NCBI RefSeq assembly: GCF_006874705.1
Contig: NZ_CP035382.1
Location: 3,844,001 to 3,908,000 of the forward strand
Source of the DNA: Leclercia adecarboxylata
GTDB lineage: Bacteria; Pseudomonadota; Gammaproteobacteria; Enterobacterales; Enterobacteriaceae
Length of the DNA: 64,000 nucleotides
Direction of reading: 5' to 3'
Within the stretch, counting starts at the first letter, position 1. The number at the start of each line of letters is the position of its first letter. The notes beneath the pieces were generated by a model, which worked only from the letters and a program-made list of their open reading frames with translations, was not told the origin of the DNA and ran no database searches. Both the position numbers and the translations under genes were made by a program. This document shows, piece by piece, positions 57,204 to 64,000 of this stretch.

Positions 57204-58457
57204 TCATTTCAACCGCCGGTGAAGACTCCTGCCCACCACCAACGCCCCACACAACATCAACGCGATAAACCCGCCCACGCCGTTCCAGCCGTACTGATGC
57301 CAGAAGACGCCGCCCAGCGTCCCGGCAATGCTGGAGCCCAGGTAGTAGCTAAAGAGATACAGCGACGAGGCCTGGCCTTTGGCGCGGCGCGCGCGCGGGC
57401 CAATCCAGCTGCTGGCGACCGAGTGGGCGGCGAAAAAGCCGGCAGAGAAGAGCAGCATCCCGGCGAAAATCACCCACAGGTTGCCCAGCAGGGTTAACAA
57501 CACCCCGGCCAGCATGATGCCTGTCGACGCCAGCATCACCGGACCGCGGCCAAAACGAGTGGTCATCGCCCCGGCTTTCGGTGAGCTCCAGGTACCGGTC
57601 AGGTAGGCCACCGACAGCAGGCCAACCAGGGCCTGATTCAGGTGCCAGGGGGCGAGCATCAGCCGGTAGCCAATGTAGTTAAACAGGGTGACGAACGAGC
57701 CCATCAGCAGGAATCCGGTGAGGAACAGCAGGGGCAGGCCCCGATCGCGCCAGTGCAGGCGGAAGTTAATCAACAGCGTTTTTGGCCGCAAGGCCGTAGG
57801 ACGAAAGTGGTGCGACTCCGGAAGGATTTTCCAGAACATCAGCGCTGACGCCAGCGCAAAACAGCCGATCGCCGCCAGCGCAATCCGCCAGCTGAAGAAG
57901 TCGGTAAAGACCCCGCTGAGCAGCCGTCCGCTCATCCCGCCGATGGAGTTACCGCTGATGTAGAGCCCCATCGAGAAGGCGACAAAGCTGGGGTGGATCT
58001 CCTCGCTGAGGTAGGTCATGCCTACCGCCGCCACGCCGCTGAGAGAAAGGCCGATCAGCGCACGCATGATGAGTATCCCGTGCCAGCTGGTCATCATCGT
58101 CGACAACAGAGTACAGACCGAGGCCAGCAGCAGGGCGGTAACCATCACCGGTTTACGCCCGATGGCATCCGACAGCGGGCCGGTAAAGAGCAAGCCGACC
58201 GCCAGCATCCCGGTGGAAATGGAGAGCGAAATACTGCTGCTGGCGGGCGTCACGCCAAACTCCTGCGACAGCACCGGCAGGATCGGCTGCACGCAGTAGA
58301 GCAGGGCGAAGGTCGCCAGTCCGGCGGAGAAGAGCGCCAGGGTGACGCGCATAAACTGCGGGGTGCCGCGTTTGATTAACTGCACCGGGCGCGATTTGGC
58401 CGGTAAGAGATCGATATCATCTGTCGGGGCGATATCAGCCGTTGTTGTACGACTCAC
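57204..58457 (-). CDS. ynfM: YnfM, MFS transporter
   Basis: This is a 417-residue major facilitator superfamily protein with twelve membrane segments, similar along its length to E. coli YnfM. Typical stretches are FTGPLSDAIGRKPVMV (loop 2-3 motif) and GLYISGNSIGGMSGRL. I choose the GTG at 58457, preceded by AAGGA with good spacing and giving E. coli length, over an in-frame ATG at 58478. It is divergent from the LysR gene ynfL. The substrate is not firmly known. Confidence 0.93.
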   Translation of the reverse strand: MSRTTTADIAPTDDIDLLPAKSRPVQLIKRGTPQFMRVTLALFSAGLATFALLYCVQPILPVLSQEFGVTPASSSISLSISTGMLAVGLLFTGPLSDAIGRKPVMVTALLLASVCTLLSTMMTSWHGILIMRALIGLSLSGVAAVGMTYLSEEIHPSFVAFSMGLYISGNSIGGMSGRLLSGVFTDFFSWRIALAAIGCFALASALMFWKILPESHHFRPTALRPKTLLINFRLHWRDRGLPLLFLTGFLLMGSFVTLFNYIGYRLMLAPWHLNQALVGLLSVAYLTGTWSSPKAGAMTTRFGRGPVMLASTGIMLAGVLLTLLGNLWVIFAGMLLFSAGFFAAHSVASSWIGPRARRAKGQASSLYLFSYYLGSSIAGTLGGVFWHQYGWNGVGGFIALMLCGALVVGRSLHRRLK

Positions 58458-58579
58458 GTAAGTTCCTTGCTTCAACATCCCCGTGATTTCTGGTGACGGG
58501 TATGACCACAGGGATCAGGGTAGGAAAATGTAAATATTCTGTCTAATATATTAATAATCTCAAATGATACGTTAATAAT

Positions 58580-59479
58580 ATGAATATTGAACTGCGTCAT
58601 CTGCGCTACTTTGTGGCCGTCGCGGAGGAGCTGCATTTTGGTCGTGCGGCGGCGCGGCTGAATATCTCCCAGCCGCCGCTGAGCCAGCAAATTCAGGCCC
58701 TGGAGCTTCAGGTGGGGGCCCGTCTGCTGGCGCGCACCAACCGCAGCGTGGCGCTGACGGCGGCAGGACGCCAGTTTCTGGCGGACAGTCGGCAGATCCT
58801 GAGCCAGGTGGATGAGGCGGCAGCCCGGGCGGAACGCCTGCATCATGGCGAAACCGGGGAGTTGCGCCTCGGGTTTACCTCTTCCGCGCCCTTTATTCGC
58901 GCCATCTCGCAAACCCTGTCGTCGTTTCGCCGCCTCTCCCCGGATGTGCATATCCAGACCCGGGAGATCAACACCCGGGAGCAGATCGTCCCGCTGAGCG
59001 AAGGCTCGCTCGACCTCGGCCTGATGCGAAATACCCAGCTGCCGGATACTCTGGCGTGGCAGCGGGTGCTGCGCGAGCCGCTGCTGGCGATGATCCACCG
59101 GGATCACCCCCTGGCGGCAAAGCCTGTGGTTTCGCTTGCGGAGCTGGCCCATGAGCCGTTTGTCTTTTTCGACCCGCATGTCGGCACCGGCCTGTATGAC
59201 GACATCCTGGGGCTGCTGCGCCGCTACGGGGTTACCCCGGTCATCACCCAGGAGGTGGGCGAGGCGATGACCATTATCGGACTGGTGGCGGCGGGGCTGG
59301 GCGTGTCGATCCTGCCCGCCTCATTCAAGCGCCTTCAGCTGAACGAAATGCGTTGGGTGGCGATAGCCGAACCGGATGCGGTGTCGGAGATGTGGCTGGT
59401 GTGGTCGAAACATCATGAGCTCAGCGCGGCGGCACAACGTTTCAAAAATCTACTGATTAATGCCTCTTCCGCCGGCTAA
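58580..59479 (+). CDS. ynfL: YnfL, LysR-family regulator
   Basis: This 299-residue LysR-type regulator begins MNIELRHLRYFVAVAEELHF with the helix-turn-helix AARLNISQPPLSQQIQALE. The substrate-binding domain starts GELRLGFTSSAPFI. It matches E. coli YnfL and is divergent from ynfM across 122 bases, so it probably regulates that transporter gene. The effector is unknown. Confidence 0.93.
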   Translation: MNIELRHLRYFVAVAEELHFGRAAARLNISQPPLSQQIQALELQVGARLLARTNRSVALTAAGRQFLADSRQILSQVDEAAARAERLHHGETGELRLGFTSSAPFIRAISQTLSSFRRLSPDVHIQTREINTREQIVPLSEGSLDLGLMRNTQLPDTLAWQRVLREPLLAMIHRDHPLAAKPVVSLAELAHEPFVFFDPHVGTGLYDDILGLLRRYGVTPVITQEVGEAMTIIGLVAAGLGVSILPASFKRLQLNEMRWVAIAEPDAVSEMWLVWSKHHELSAAAQRFKNLLINASSAG

Positions 59480-59502
59480 GCCGCAAAAAAGGCGGGCAAA
59501 AA

Positions 59503-59518
59503 TGTGCTGTAAATCACA
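59503..59518. promoter_or_regulatory. CRP site upstream of dgsA (mlc)
   Basis: TGTGCTGTAAATCACA matches TGTGA-N6-TCACA at nine of ten positions. CRP control of mlc is known in E. coli. It lies 89-104 bases upstream of the gene. Confidence 0.75.
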
Positions 59519-59573
59519 AGGCTAAGTAAAAATTTGACGATTACTGTAGAAGTGCTTCACCATAGCCCACAGT

Positions 59574-59595
59574 TTATTTCGAAGCTCGAAAATAA
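59574..59595. promoter_or_regulatory. Mlc operator in its own promoter
   Basis: The near-palindrome TTATTTCGA-AGC-TCGAAAATAA is of the Mlc type (consensus around TTTCGAAGCTCGAAAA). It lies 12-33 bases upstream of the dgsA start, consistent with known autorepression. Confidence 0.85.
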
Positions 59596-59606
59596 GGGAG
59601 TACGTG

Positions 59607-60827
59607 GTGGTTGCTGATAGTCAGCCTGGGCATATCGATCAGATTAAGCAGACCAATGCGGGTGCAGTATATCGCCTGATTGATCAGCTTGGGCCGGTCT
59701 CGCGCATCGATCTTTCCCGCCTTGCGCAACTGGCACCTGCCAGTATCACCAAGATCGTACGAGAAATGCTCGAAGCGCATCTGGTGCAGGAGACGGAAAT
59801 TCAGGAGCCGGGCAGCCGCGGCCGTCCGGCAGTAGGTCTGGTGGTGGAAACCGAAGCCTGGCACTACCTCTCGTTGCGTATCAGCCGGGGTGAAATCTAC
59901 CTGGCGCTGCGCGATCTCAGCAGCAAGCTGGTGGTGGAAGAGCAACTGCCGCTTGAGCTGAAAGCCGAGCTGCCGCTGGAGGTACGGATCACCGCGCTTA
60001 TCGATCAATTCTTTATTCATCACCAGCAGAAGCTGGAGCGTCTGACCGCCATCGCCATTACCATGCCAGGCATCATTGATACCGAAAACGGTATTGTCCA
60101 CCGGATGCCGTTCTATGATGACGTCAAAGAGATGCCGCTGGGAGAGGTGCTGAAAAACCACACCGGCGTGCCGGTCTATATTCAGCATGACATCAGCGCC
60201 TGGACGATGGCCGAGGCGCTGTTCGGCGCCTCACGCGGGGCGCGGGACGTGATTCAGGTGGTGATCGACCACAACGTGGGGGCCGGGGTGATTACCGATG
60301 GCCGTCTGCTGCACGCTGGCAGCAGCAGCCTGGTAGAGATTGGTCATACCCAGGTCGATCCCTATGGTAAACGCTGCTACTGCGGCAATCATGGGTGTCT
60401 GGAGACCATTGCCAGCGTCGACAGCGTGCTGGAGCTGGCCCAGCTCCGCCTCGGCCAGTCGATGAGCTCGTCGCTGCACGGGCAGCCTTTGACGGTGGCG
60501 TCGCTTTGCGCGGCTGCCCAGCAGGGCGATCTGCTGGCTAAAGATATTATTACCGGCGTCGGCACCAACGTCGGGCGCATTATTGCCATTATGGTTAACC
60601 TCTTTAACCCGCAAAAGATCCTCATCGGCTCGCCCCTGAGCCAGGCGGCAGAGGTTCTCTTCCCGGCCATCGCCGACTCCATCCGCCAGCAGTCCCTGCC
60701 AGCCTACAGTAGGCATATCGTGGTGGAGAGCACCCAGTTTACCAATCAGGGCACGATGGCCGGTGCCGCGCTGGTAAAAGATGCGATGTATAACGGTTCA
60801 CTGCTGATCCGTCTGCTACAGGGTTAA
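59607..60827 (+). CDS. dgsA: Mlc (DgsA), ROK-family glucose-responsive repressor
   Basis: Mlc is a 406-residue repressor of ptsG, ptsHI, malT and manXYZ in E. coli, released when dephosphorylated EIICB-Glc sequesters it. The helix-turn-helix (ISRIDLSRLAQLAPASITKI-like region) is at about residues 30-60. The ROK domain has the zinc motif CYCGNHGCLE near residue 257-266. A GTG at 59604 is also in frame; the GTG at 59607 gives the E. coli length and start. Mlc and CRP sites lie upstream. Confidence 0.96.
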   Translation: MVADSQPGHIDQIKQTNAGAVYRLIDQLGPVSRIDLSRLAQLAPASITKIVREMLEAHLVQETEIQEPGSRGRPAVGLVVETEAWHYLSLRISRGEIYLALRDLSSKLVVEEQLPLELKAELPLEVRITALIDQFFIHHQQKLERLTAIAITMPGIIDTENGIVHRMPFYDDVKEMPLGEVLKNHTGVPVYIQHDISAWTMAEALFGASRGARDVIQVVIDHNVGAGVITDGRLLHAGSSSLVEIGHTQVDPYGKRCYCGNHGCLETIASVDSVLELAQLRLGQSMSSSLHGQPLTVASLCAAAQQGDLLAKDIITGVGTNVGRIIAIMVNLFNPQKILIGSPLSQAAEVLFPAIADSIRQQSLPAYSRHIVVESTQFTNQGTMAGAALVKDAMYNGSLLIRLLQG

Positions 60828-60854
60828 CCGTTTCTTACAGACTTACTAAAAATT

Positions 60855-60882
60855 GCGCTATCTCAAACTGAGCGGATAGCGC
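60855..60882. repeat. Inverted repeat between dgsA and ynfK
   Basis: Outer arms GCGCTAT / ATAGCGC enclose an inner stem CTCA / TGAG, a two-part hairpin. There is no T-run. It begins 28 bases after the dgsA stop and may end or stabilise its message. Confidence 0.5.
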
Positions 60883-60952
60883 ATGCCTTAGACTTCCCCC
60901 ACTGAATTATTTCCTTGATTTATATTTCCAAAGCATAACGGTGGAGTGAGTG

Positions 60953-61648
60953 ATGCTTAAGCGTTTCTTTGTAACGGGTACTGATACTTCTGTCGGTAAG
61001 ACGGTGGTGTCCCGCGCCTTGCTGCAAGCCCTGATGGCAAGCGGCAAGAGCGTTGCAGGGTACAAACCGGTAGCAAAAGGGAGTAAAGAGACGCCAGAGG
61101 GATTGCGCAATAAAGATGCGCTGGTGTTACAAAGCGTCTCCTCGATTGAATTGCCCTATCATGCGGTAAACCCCATCGCCCTCAGCGAAGATGAGAGCAG
61201 CGTGGCGCACAGCGGGCGGGTCAATTACAGCCTGTTGTCGGACGGGCTCGCCAGCCTGAGCGAGCAGGTCGATCATGTGGTGGTGGAAGGGACCGGCGGC
61301 TGGCGTAGCCTGATGAATGATTTGCGTCCGTTATCGGAGTGGGTGGTGCAGGAGCAGCTCCCGGTGCTGATGGTGGTGGGCATTCAGGAAGGCTGTATTA
61401 ACCATGCCCTGCTGACGGCGCAGGCCATTGCCAATGATGGTCTGCCGCTGGTGGGCTGGGTGGCAAACCGCATCAATCCGGGCCTGGCCCACTACGCTGA
61501 AATCATTGACGTGCTGAGTAAAAAACTGCCTGGCCCGCTGGTGGGCGAGCTGCCGTATTTGCCGCGCGCAGAGCAGCGCGAGTTAGCGCACTATATCGAT
61601 CTCTCGGCTCTCGGCAGTGTGTTGACCGTAGACAGAGTCGTGGCGTAA
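60953..61648 (+). CDS. ynfK: YnfK (BioD2), dethiobiotin synthetase paralogue
   Basis: This 231-residue ATP-dependent enzyme is related to BioD, which closes the ureido ring in biotin synthesis. The P-loop is [20 protein letters not shown] and the second family motif [13 protein letters not shown] lies near residue 110. It matches E. coli YnfK, whose role alongside the main BioD is uncertain. The ATG at 60953 has GGAG upstream; a GTG one codon earlier is less likely. Its last 66 bases overlap the convergent clcB gene. Confidence 0.94.
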   Translation: MLKRFFVTGTDTSVGKTVVSRALLQALMASGKSVAGYKPVAKGSKETPEGLRNKDALVLQSVSSIELPYHAVNPIALSEDESSVAHSGRVNYSLLSDGLASLSEQVDHVVVEGTGGWRSLMNDLRPLSEWVVQEQLPVLMVVGIQEGCINHALLTAQAIANDGLPLVGWVANRINPGLAHYAEIIDVLSKKLPGPLVGELPYLPRAEQRELAHYIDLSALGSVLTVDRVVA

Positions 61649-62893
61649 CGTCCGGGACAGGACCGACGCCACCACGCAGGCAATCAGCAAGCCGGGCAGC
61701 AGAAGATACTGCCCGGTCATTTCACAGACCATCAGCGCCGACATGATCGGTGCGTGCGTCGTGGCGGCAAGCAGTGTCGCCATACCCGCCAGCCCCAGCA
61801 AAATCGCAGTTTCAGACCCCGGCAACCACAGCATAAAGAGTTGCGCAAACAGCATCCCGGTCGCCATGCCGACAAACAGCGTTGGCGTGAAGACCCCGCC
61901 CGGTGCGCCTGAACCGCTGCTGGCGAGCACGGCCAGCAGCTTGCAAATGAATACCCCCGCAATCACCGACAGCACAGGCGGCGCCAGCAGAAACGCCTGC
62001 ACCACGCTGTAGCCATTGCCCCACACTTTGGGCGTCAGCAGCGACAGCAGCCCGACAATCAGCCCGCCCAGCGCCAGCTGCCACGGCGGCGAGAGTTTCA
62101 GGCGCAGAAACAGGGAATGACTAAAGTCCATCAACCACATCAGCGCCGGGCCGCAAAGGCCGGCCAGCAGGCCCATGCCGACGATCAGGGAATAATCCAC
62201 CCCGGTCAGGGTTTCGCTGAGATGCACCTCATACAGCGTGCTCGCACCCGGACTGAGCAGGCGGGTGGTGAGAAGTGCAACGACCGCGGCTATCACCACC
62301 GGGCCGAGGGACGCCAGCATCAGGGTGCCGAACAGGATCTCGGCAATAAACAGGCTCCCGGCTAAGGGCGCGTGGTAGGCGCTGGCCATCCCGGCGGCGG
62401 CCCCGCAGGCGATCCACAGTTTCCATTCTGATTTCGGCGTAAAGCGCTGGGCAAAAAAGGAGGCGGCGAGGGCGGCCAGCAGGATCATCGCCCCTTCACG
62501 ACCAATGGCGCTGCCGCTGGCAACTACCAGTAACGACGCCAGGGATTTCACCAGGCTGGCACCGTAATCGAACTGCCCTTCGCCCGTTTCCAGAGCTTCC
62601 ATATAGTCGGTAGGGGCATGGGGACGCTGCGCCGTCATCCGCTGCCATCCCCACAGCAACAGTCCGGCCACCAGTCCGCCCAGGGCAGGCGTCAGCGCGC
62701 GCCGCCAGGGCGAAAGCGCGCTGGCGGCATTCACCAGGCTGCCGCTTTCGTTACTCAGGAACAGCCACTCCAGCAGGTACATGGCGTGACGAAACACCGC
62801 CACGGCCAGCGCCGCCAGCACGCCGGTGACGGTGGCAATCAGCAGCCTGCGAAACATCGCGCGGATGTCAGGGTAAGCATGGAGTCGATGCAT
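61583..62893 (-). CDS. clcB: ClcB, voltage-gated chloride channel/antiporter family
   Basis: This 436-residue ClC-family protein has about ten to twelve membrane helices. Selectivity motifs are [14 protein letters not shown] (near residue 125) and [14 protein letters not shown] (near 333). E. coli ClcB helps in acid resistance together with ClcA. The start at 62893 gives 436 residues; an internal ATG at 62857 ([10 protein letters not shown]) matches the E. coli start and may be the true one. The 3' end overlaps ynfK by 66 bases. Confidence 0.94.
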   Translation of the reverse strand: MHRLHAYPDIRAMFRRLLIATVTGVLAALAVAVFRHAMYLLEWLFLSNESGSLVNAASALSPWRRALTPALGGLVAGLLLWGWQRMTAQRPHAPTDYMEALETGEGQFDYGASLVKSLASLLVVASGSAIGREGAMILLAALAASFFAQRFTPKSEWKLWIACGAAAGMASAYHAPLAGSLFIAEILFGTLMLASLGPVVIAAVVALLTTRLLSPGASTLYEVHLSETLTGVDYSLIVGMGLLAGLCGPALMWLMDFSHSLFLRLKLSPPWQLALGGLIVGLLSLLTPKVWGNGYSVVQAFLLAPPVLSVIAGVFICKLLAVLASSGSGAPGGVFTPTLFVGMATGMLFAQLFMLWLPGSETAILLGLAGMATLLAATTHAPIMSALMVCEMTGQYLLLPGLLIACVVASVLSRTLRHDSVYGQHTAESREIDIVR

Positions 62894-62959
62894 GGGTTAC
62901 GCGTAAACAGGGAAGATACAATATTGTGAGGGGAAATCGCGGGGTTAGCAACGTAAAGC

Positions 62960-62976
62960 GCCGGGCAGGGCCCGGC
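62960..62976 (-). terminator. Hairpin after osmV
   Basis: Stem GCCGGGC / GCCCGGC with an AGG loop lies 6 bases past the osmV stop. Leftwards it is followed by GCTTTACGTT, a weak T-rich tail. Confidence 0.6.
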
Positions 62977-62981
62977 TGACT

Positions 62982-64000
62982 TTATGAGTTCTCGCTATGA
63001 ATATTCAGCGCCCGGCGGGTGCGGCCAGAGCTGAGGTATTCCGCGATATAGTCCTGGGAAATCTCGCCGTTATAGCGCCCGTCCTCATCAACAATCGGCA
63101 TCCAGCTGGTATTACTCTCATACAGGCGGGAGAGCACCACGCGAAGGTTGTCCTCCGCCTTGCCGGTCATGCGGAACGGATGGATCAGATCGGCGCAGGT
63201 ACCGGTGGCATGACGCGCTTCCCGGCGCTTCACAAAGCCCAGCGGCTTGCCGTTTTCATCCACCACGGTCACCGCGCGGATATCGTTATCGTCCATCGTG
63301 GCGAAGGCCTCAGGCAGCGGCGTGGCCGGGCGAACCGTGATCGTCGGCTGCTGGTCCGTTACATCTCCTGCAGAAACCAGCAGCAGGCGCTTCAGGGTAC
63401 GGTCCTGGCCGACGAATGAGCCGACAAACTCATTCGCCGGTTTAGCCAGCAGTTCGTCCGGGCTGGCGCACTGGACAATTTTCCCCTGACGGAAGACGGC
63501 GATGCGATCCCCCAGCTTCAGCGCCTCGTCTATGTCGTGGCTGACCAGCATCACGGTCTTTTTCAGCTTGCGCTGCATCTCGAGGAACTGGTTCTGGATC
63601 ACCTCGCGGTTAATCGGGTCGACCGCACCGAACGGCTCATCCATCAGCAGCACCGGAGGATCTGCCGCCAGGGCGCGGATCACGCCGATACGCTGCTGCT
63701 GACCGCCGGACATTTCGCGCGGATAGCGGTTGAGGAACTTATGCGGATCCATCGCCACCATATCCATCAGCTCTTCGGCGCGGGTTTTACAGCGGGTTTT
63801 GTCCCAGCCCAGCATCCGTGGCACCACGGTGATGTTCTCTTCGATGGTCATGTTCGGGAACAGACCAATCTGCTGGATCACATAGCCGATGTTGCGGCGC
63901 AGGGTGACGGTATCCATGTCGCTGGTGTCCTGACCGTTAATCAGGATTTTGCCGCTGCTCGGGGTAATCAGGCGGTTAATCATCTTCAGGGTAGTGGTCT
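62982..64000 (-). CDS. osmV: OsmV, glycine-betaine/osmoprotectant ABC ATPase (partial, N-terminus missing)
   Basis: This is the 3' part, about 338 codons, of the ATPase of an OpuC-like osmoprotectant importer. The frame enters at the window edge within Walker A (visible as TTTLKMINRL). It shows the Q-loop RRNIGYVIQQIGLF, signature REMSGGQQQRIGVIRAL, Walker B PVLLMDEPFGAVDPI and VSHDIDEALKLGD. Two CBS domains follow at about the last 110 residues, ending DGRYNGEISQDYIAEYLSSG. It is very similar to Salmonella OsmV, which also sits beside clcB. The rest of the transporter lies outside the window. Confidence 0.93.
   Translation of the reverse strand, partial: TTTLKMINRLITPSSGKILINGQDTSDMDTVTLRRNIGYVIQQIGLFPNMTIEENITVVPRMLGWDKTRCKTRAEELMDMVAMDPHKFLNRYPREMSGGQQQRIGVIRALAADPPVLLMDEPFGAVDPINREVIQNQFLEMQRKLKKTVMLVSHDIDEALKLGDRIAVFRQGKIVQCASPDELLAKPANEFVGSFVGQDRTLKRLLLVSAGDVTDQQPTITVRPATPLPEAFATMDDNDIRAVTVVDENGKPLGFVKRREARHATGTCADLIHPFRMTGKAEDNLRVVLSRLYESNTSWMPIVDEDGRYNGEISQDYIAEYLSSGRTRRALNIHSENS

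Overview
The window is a 64 kb piece of an Enterobacteriaceae chromosome, from the Enterobacter/Leclercia/Lelliottia/Citrobacter neighbourhood. The evidence is near full-length similarity of most products to E. coli proteins I recognise, a mostly GC-rich backbone, and gene order that follows the E. coli replication-terminus region in blocks. The genus cannot be settled from the sequence alone. The presence of tus next to a consensus Ter site places the window in the terminus of the chromosome.

Layout. 1-4000: rsxD (cut by the window edge), rsxC, rsxB and rsxA, an electron-transport complex that keeps SoxR reduced. 4000-5140: ydgK, cnu and the small membrane gene blr. 5370-7450: ydgJ and add, convergent. 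7540-11570: malY-malX and the divergent repressor malI with two operators. 11570-14425: an accessory LysR / metallo-hydrolase / alpha-beta hydrolase cluster sitting where E. coli carries the uid genes. 14460-20722: ydgA, manA, fumA, a BIME repeat and fumC. 20723-26780: tus with Ter, then rstB, a complete iron/cobalamin-type ABC importer, then rstA, so the rstAB two-component pair is split by three transport genes. 26900-34000: ydgC, folM, ydgI, ydgH, pntA and pntB.

34100-45300: an MscS-type channel, uspE, fnr, ogt, the p-aminobenzoyl-glutamate genes abgT/abgB/abgA with their regulator abgR, smrA, a LysR remnant and an MDR dehydrogenase. 45300-50700: tqsA, a short upstream ORF resembling mdtU, mdtJ and mdtI, a CHASE4-GGDEF-EAL protein, the protease ydgD and the 27-residue ydgU. 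50700-52750: asr and a family M32 carboxypeptidase.

52650-56550 is a small AT-rich island integrated into the 5' end of the M32 carboxypeptidase gene. A displaced second copy of that 5' end lies at the far side. The island holds a truncated integrase, a decayed IS3-family element (IS51-like group), three translationally coupled small genes (two of them exported) and a few orphan ORFs. 56600-64000: a DUF1493 gene, then ynfM, ynfL, dgsA (mlc), ynfK (second dethiobiotin synthetase), clcB and osmV (cut by the window edge), in an order known from Salmonella and E. coli.

Themes that tie the window together are redox and anaerobic control (Rsx, Fnr, fumarases, PntAB), sugar regulation (MalI, Mlc) and acid/Mg2+ signalling (RstA and its known target asr). 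The best candidates for undescribed biology are the island operon at 54481-55465 and the ABC importer inserted between rstA and rstB.
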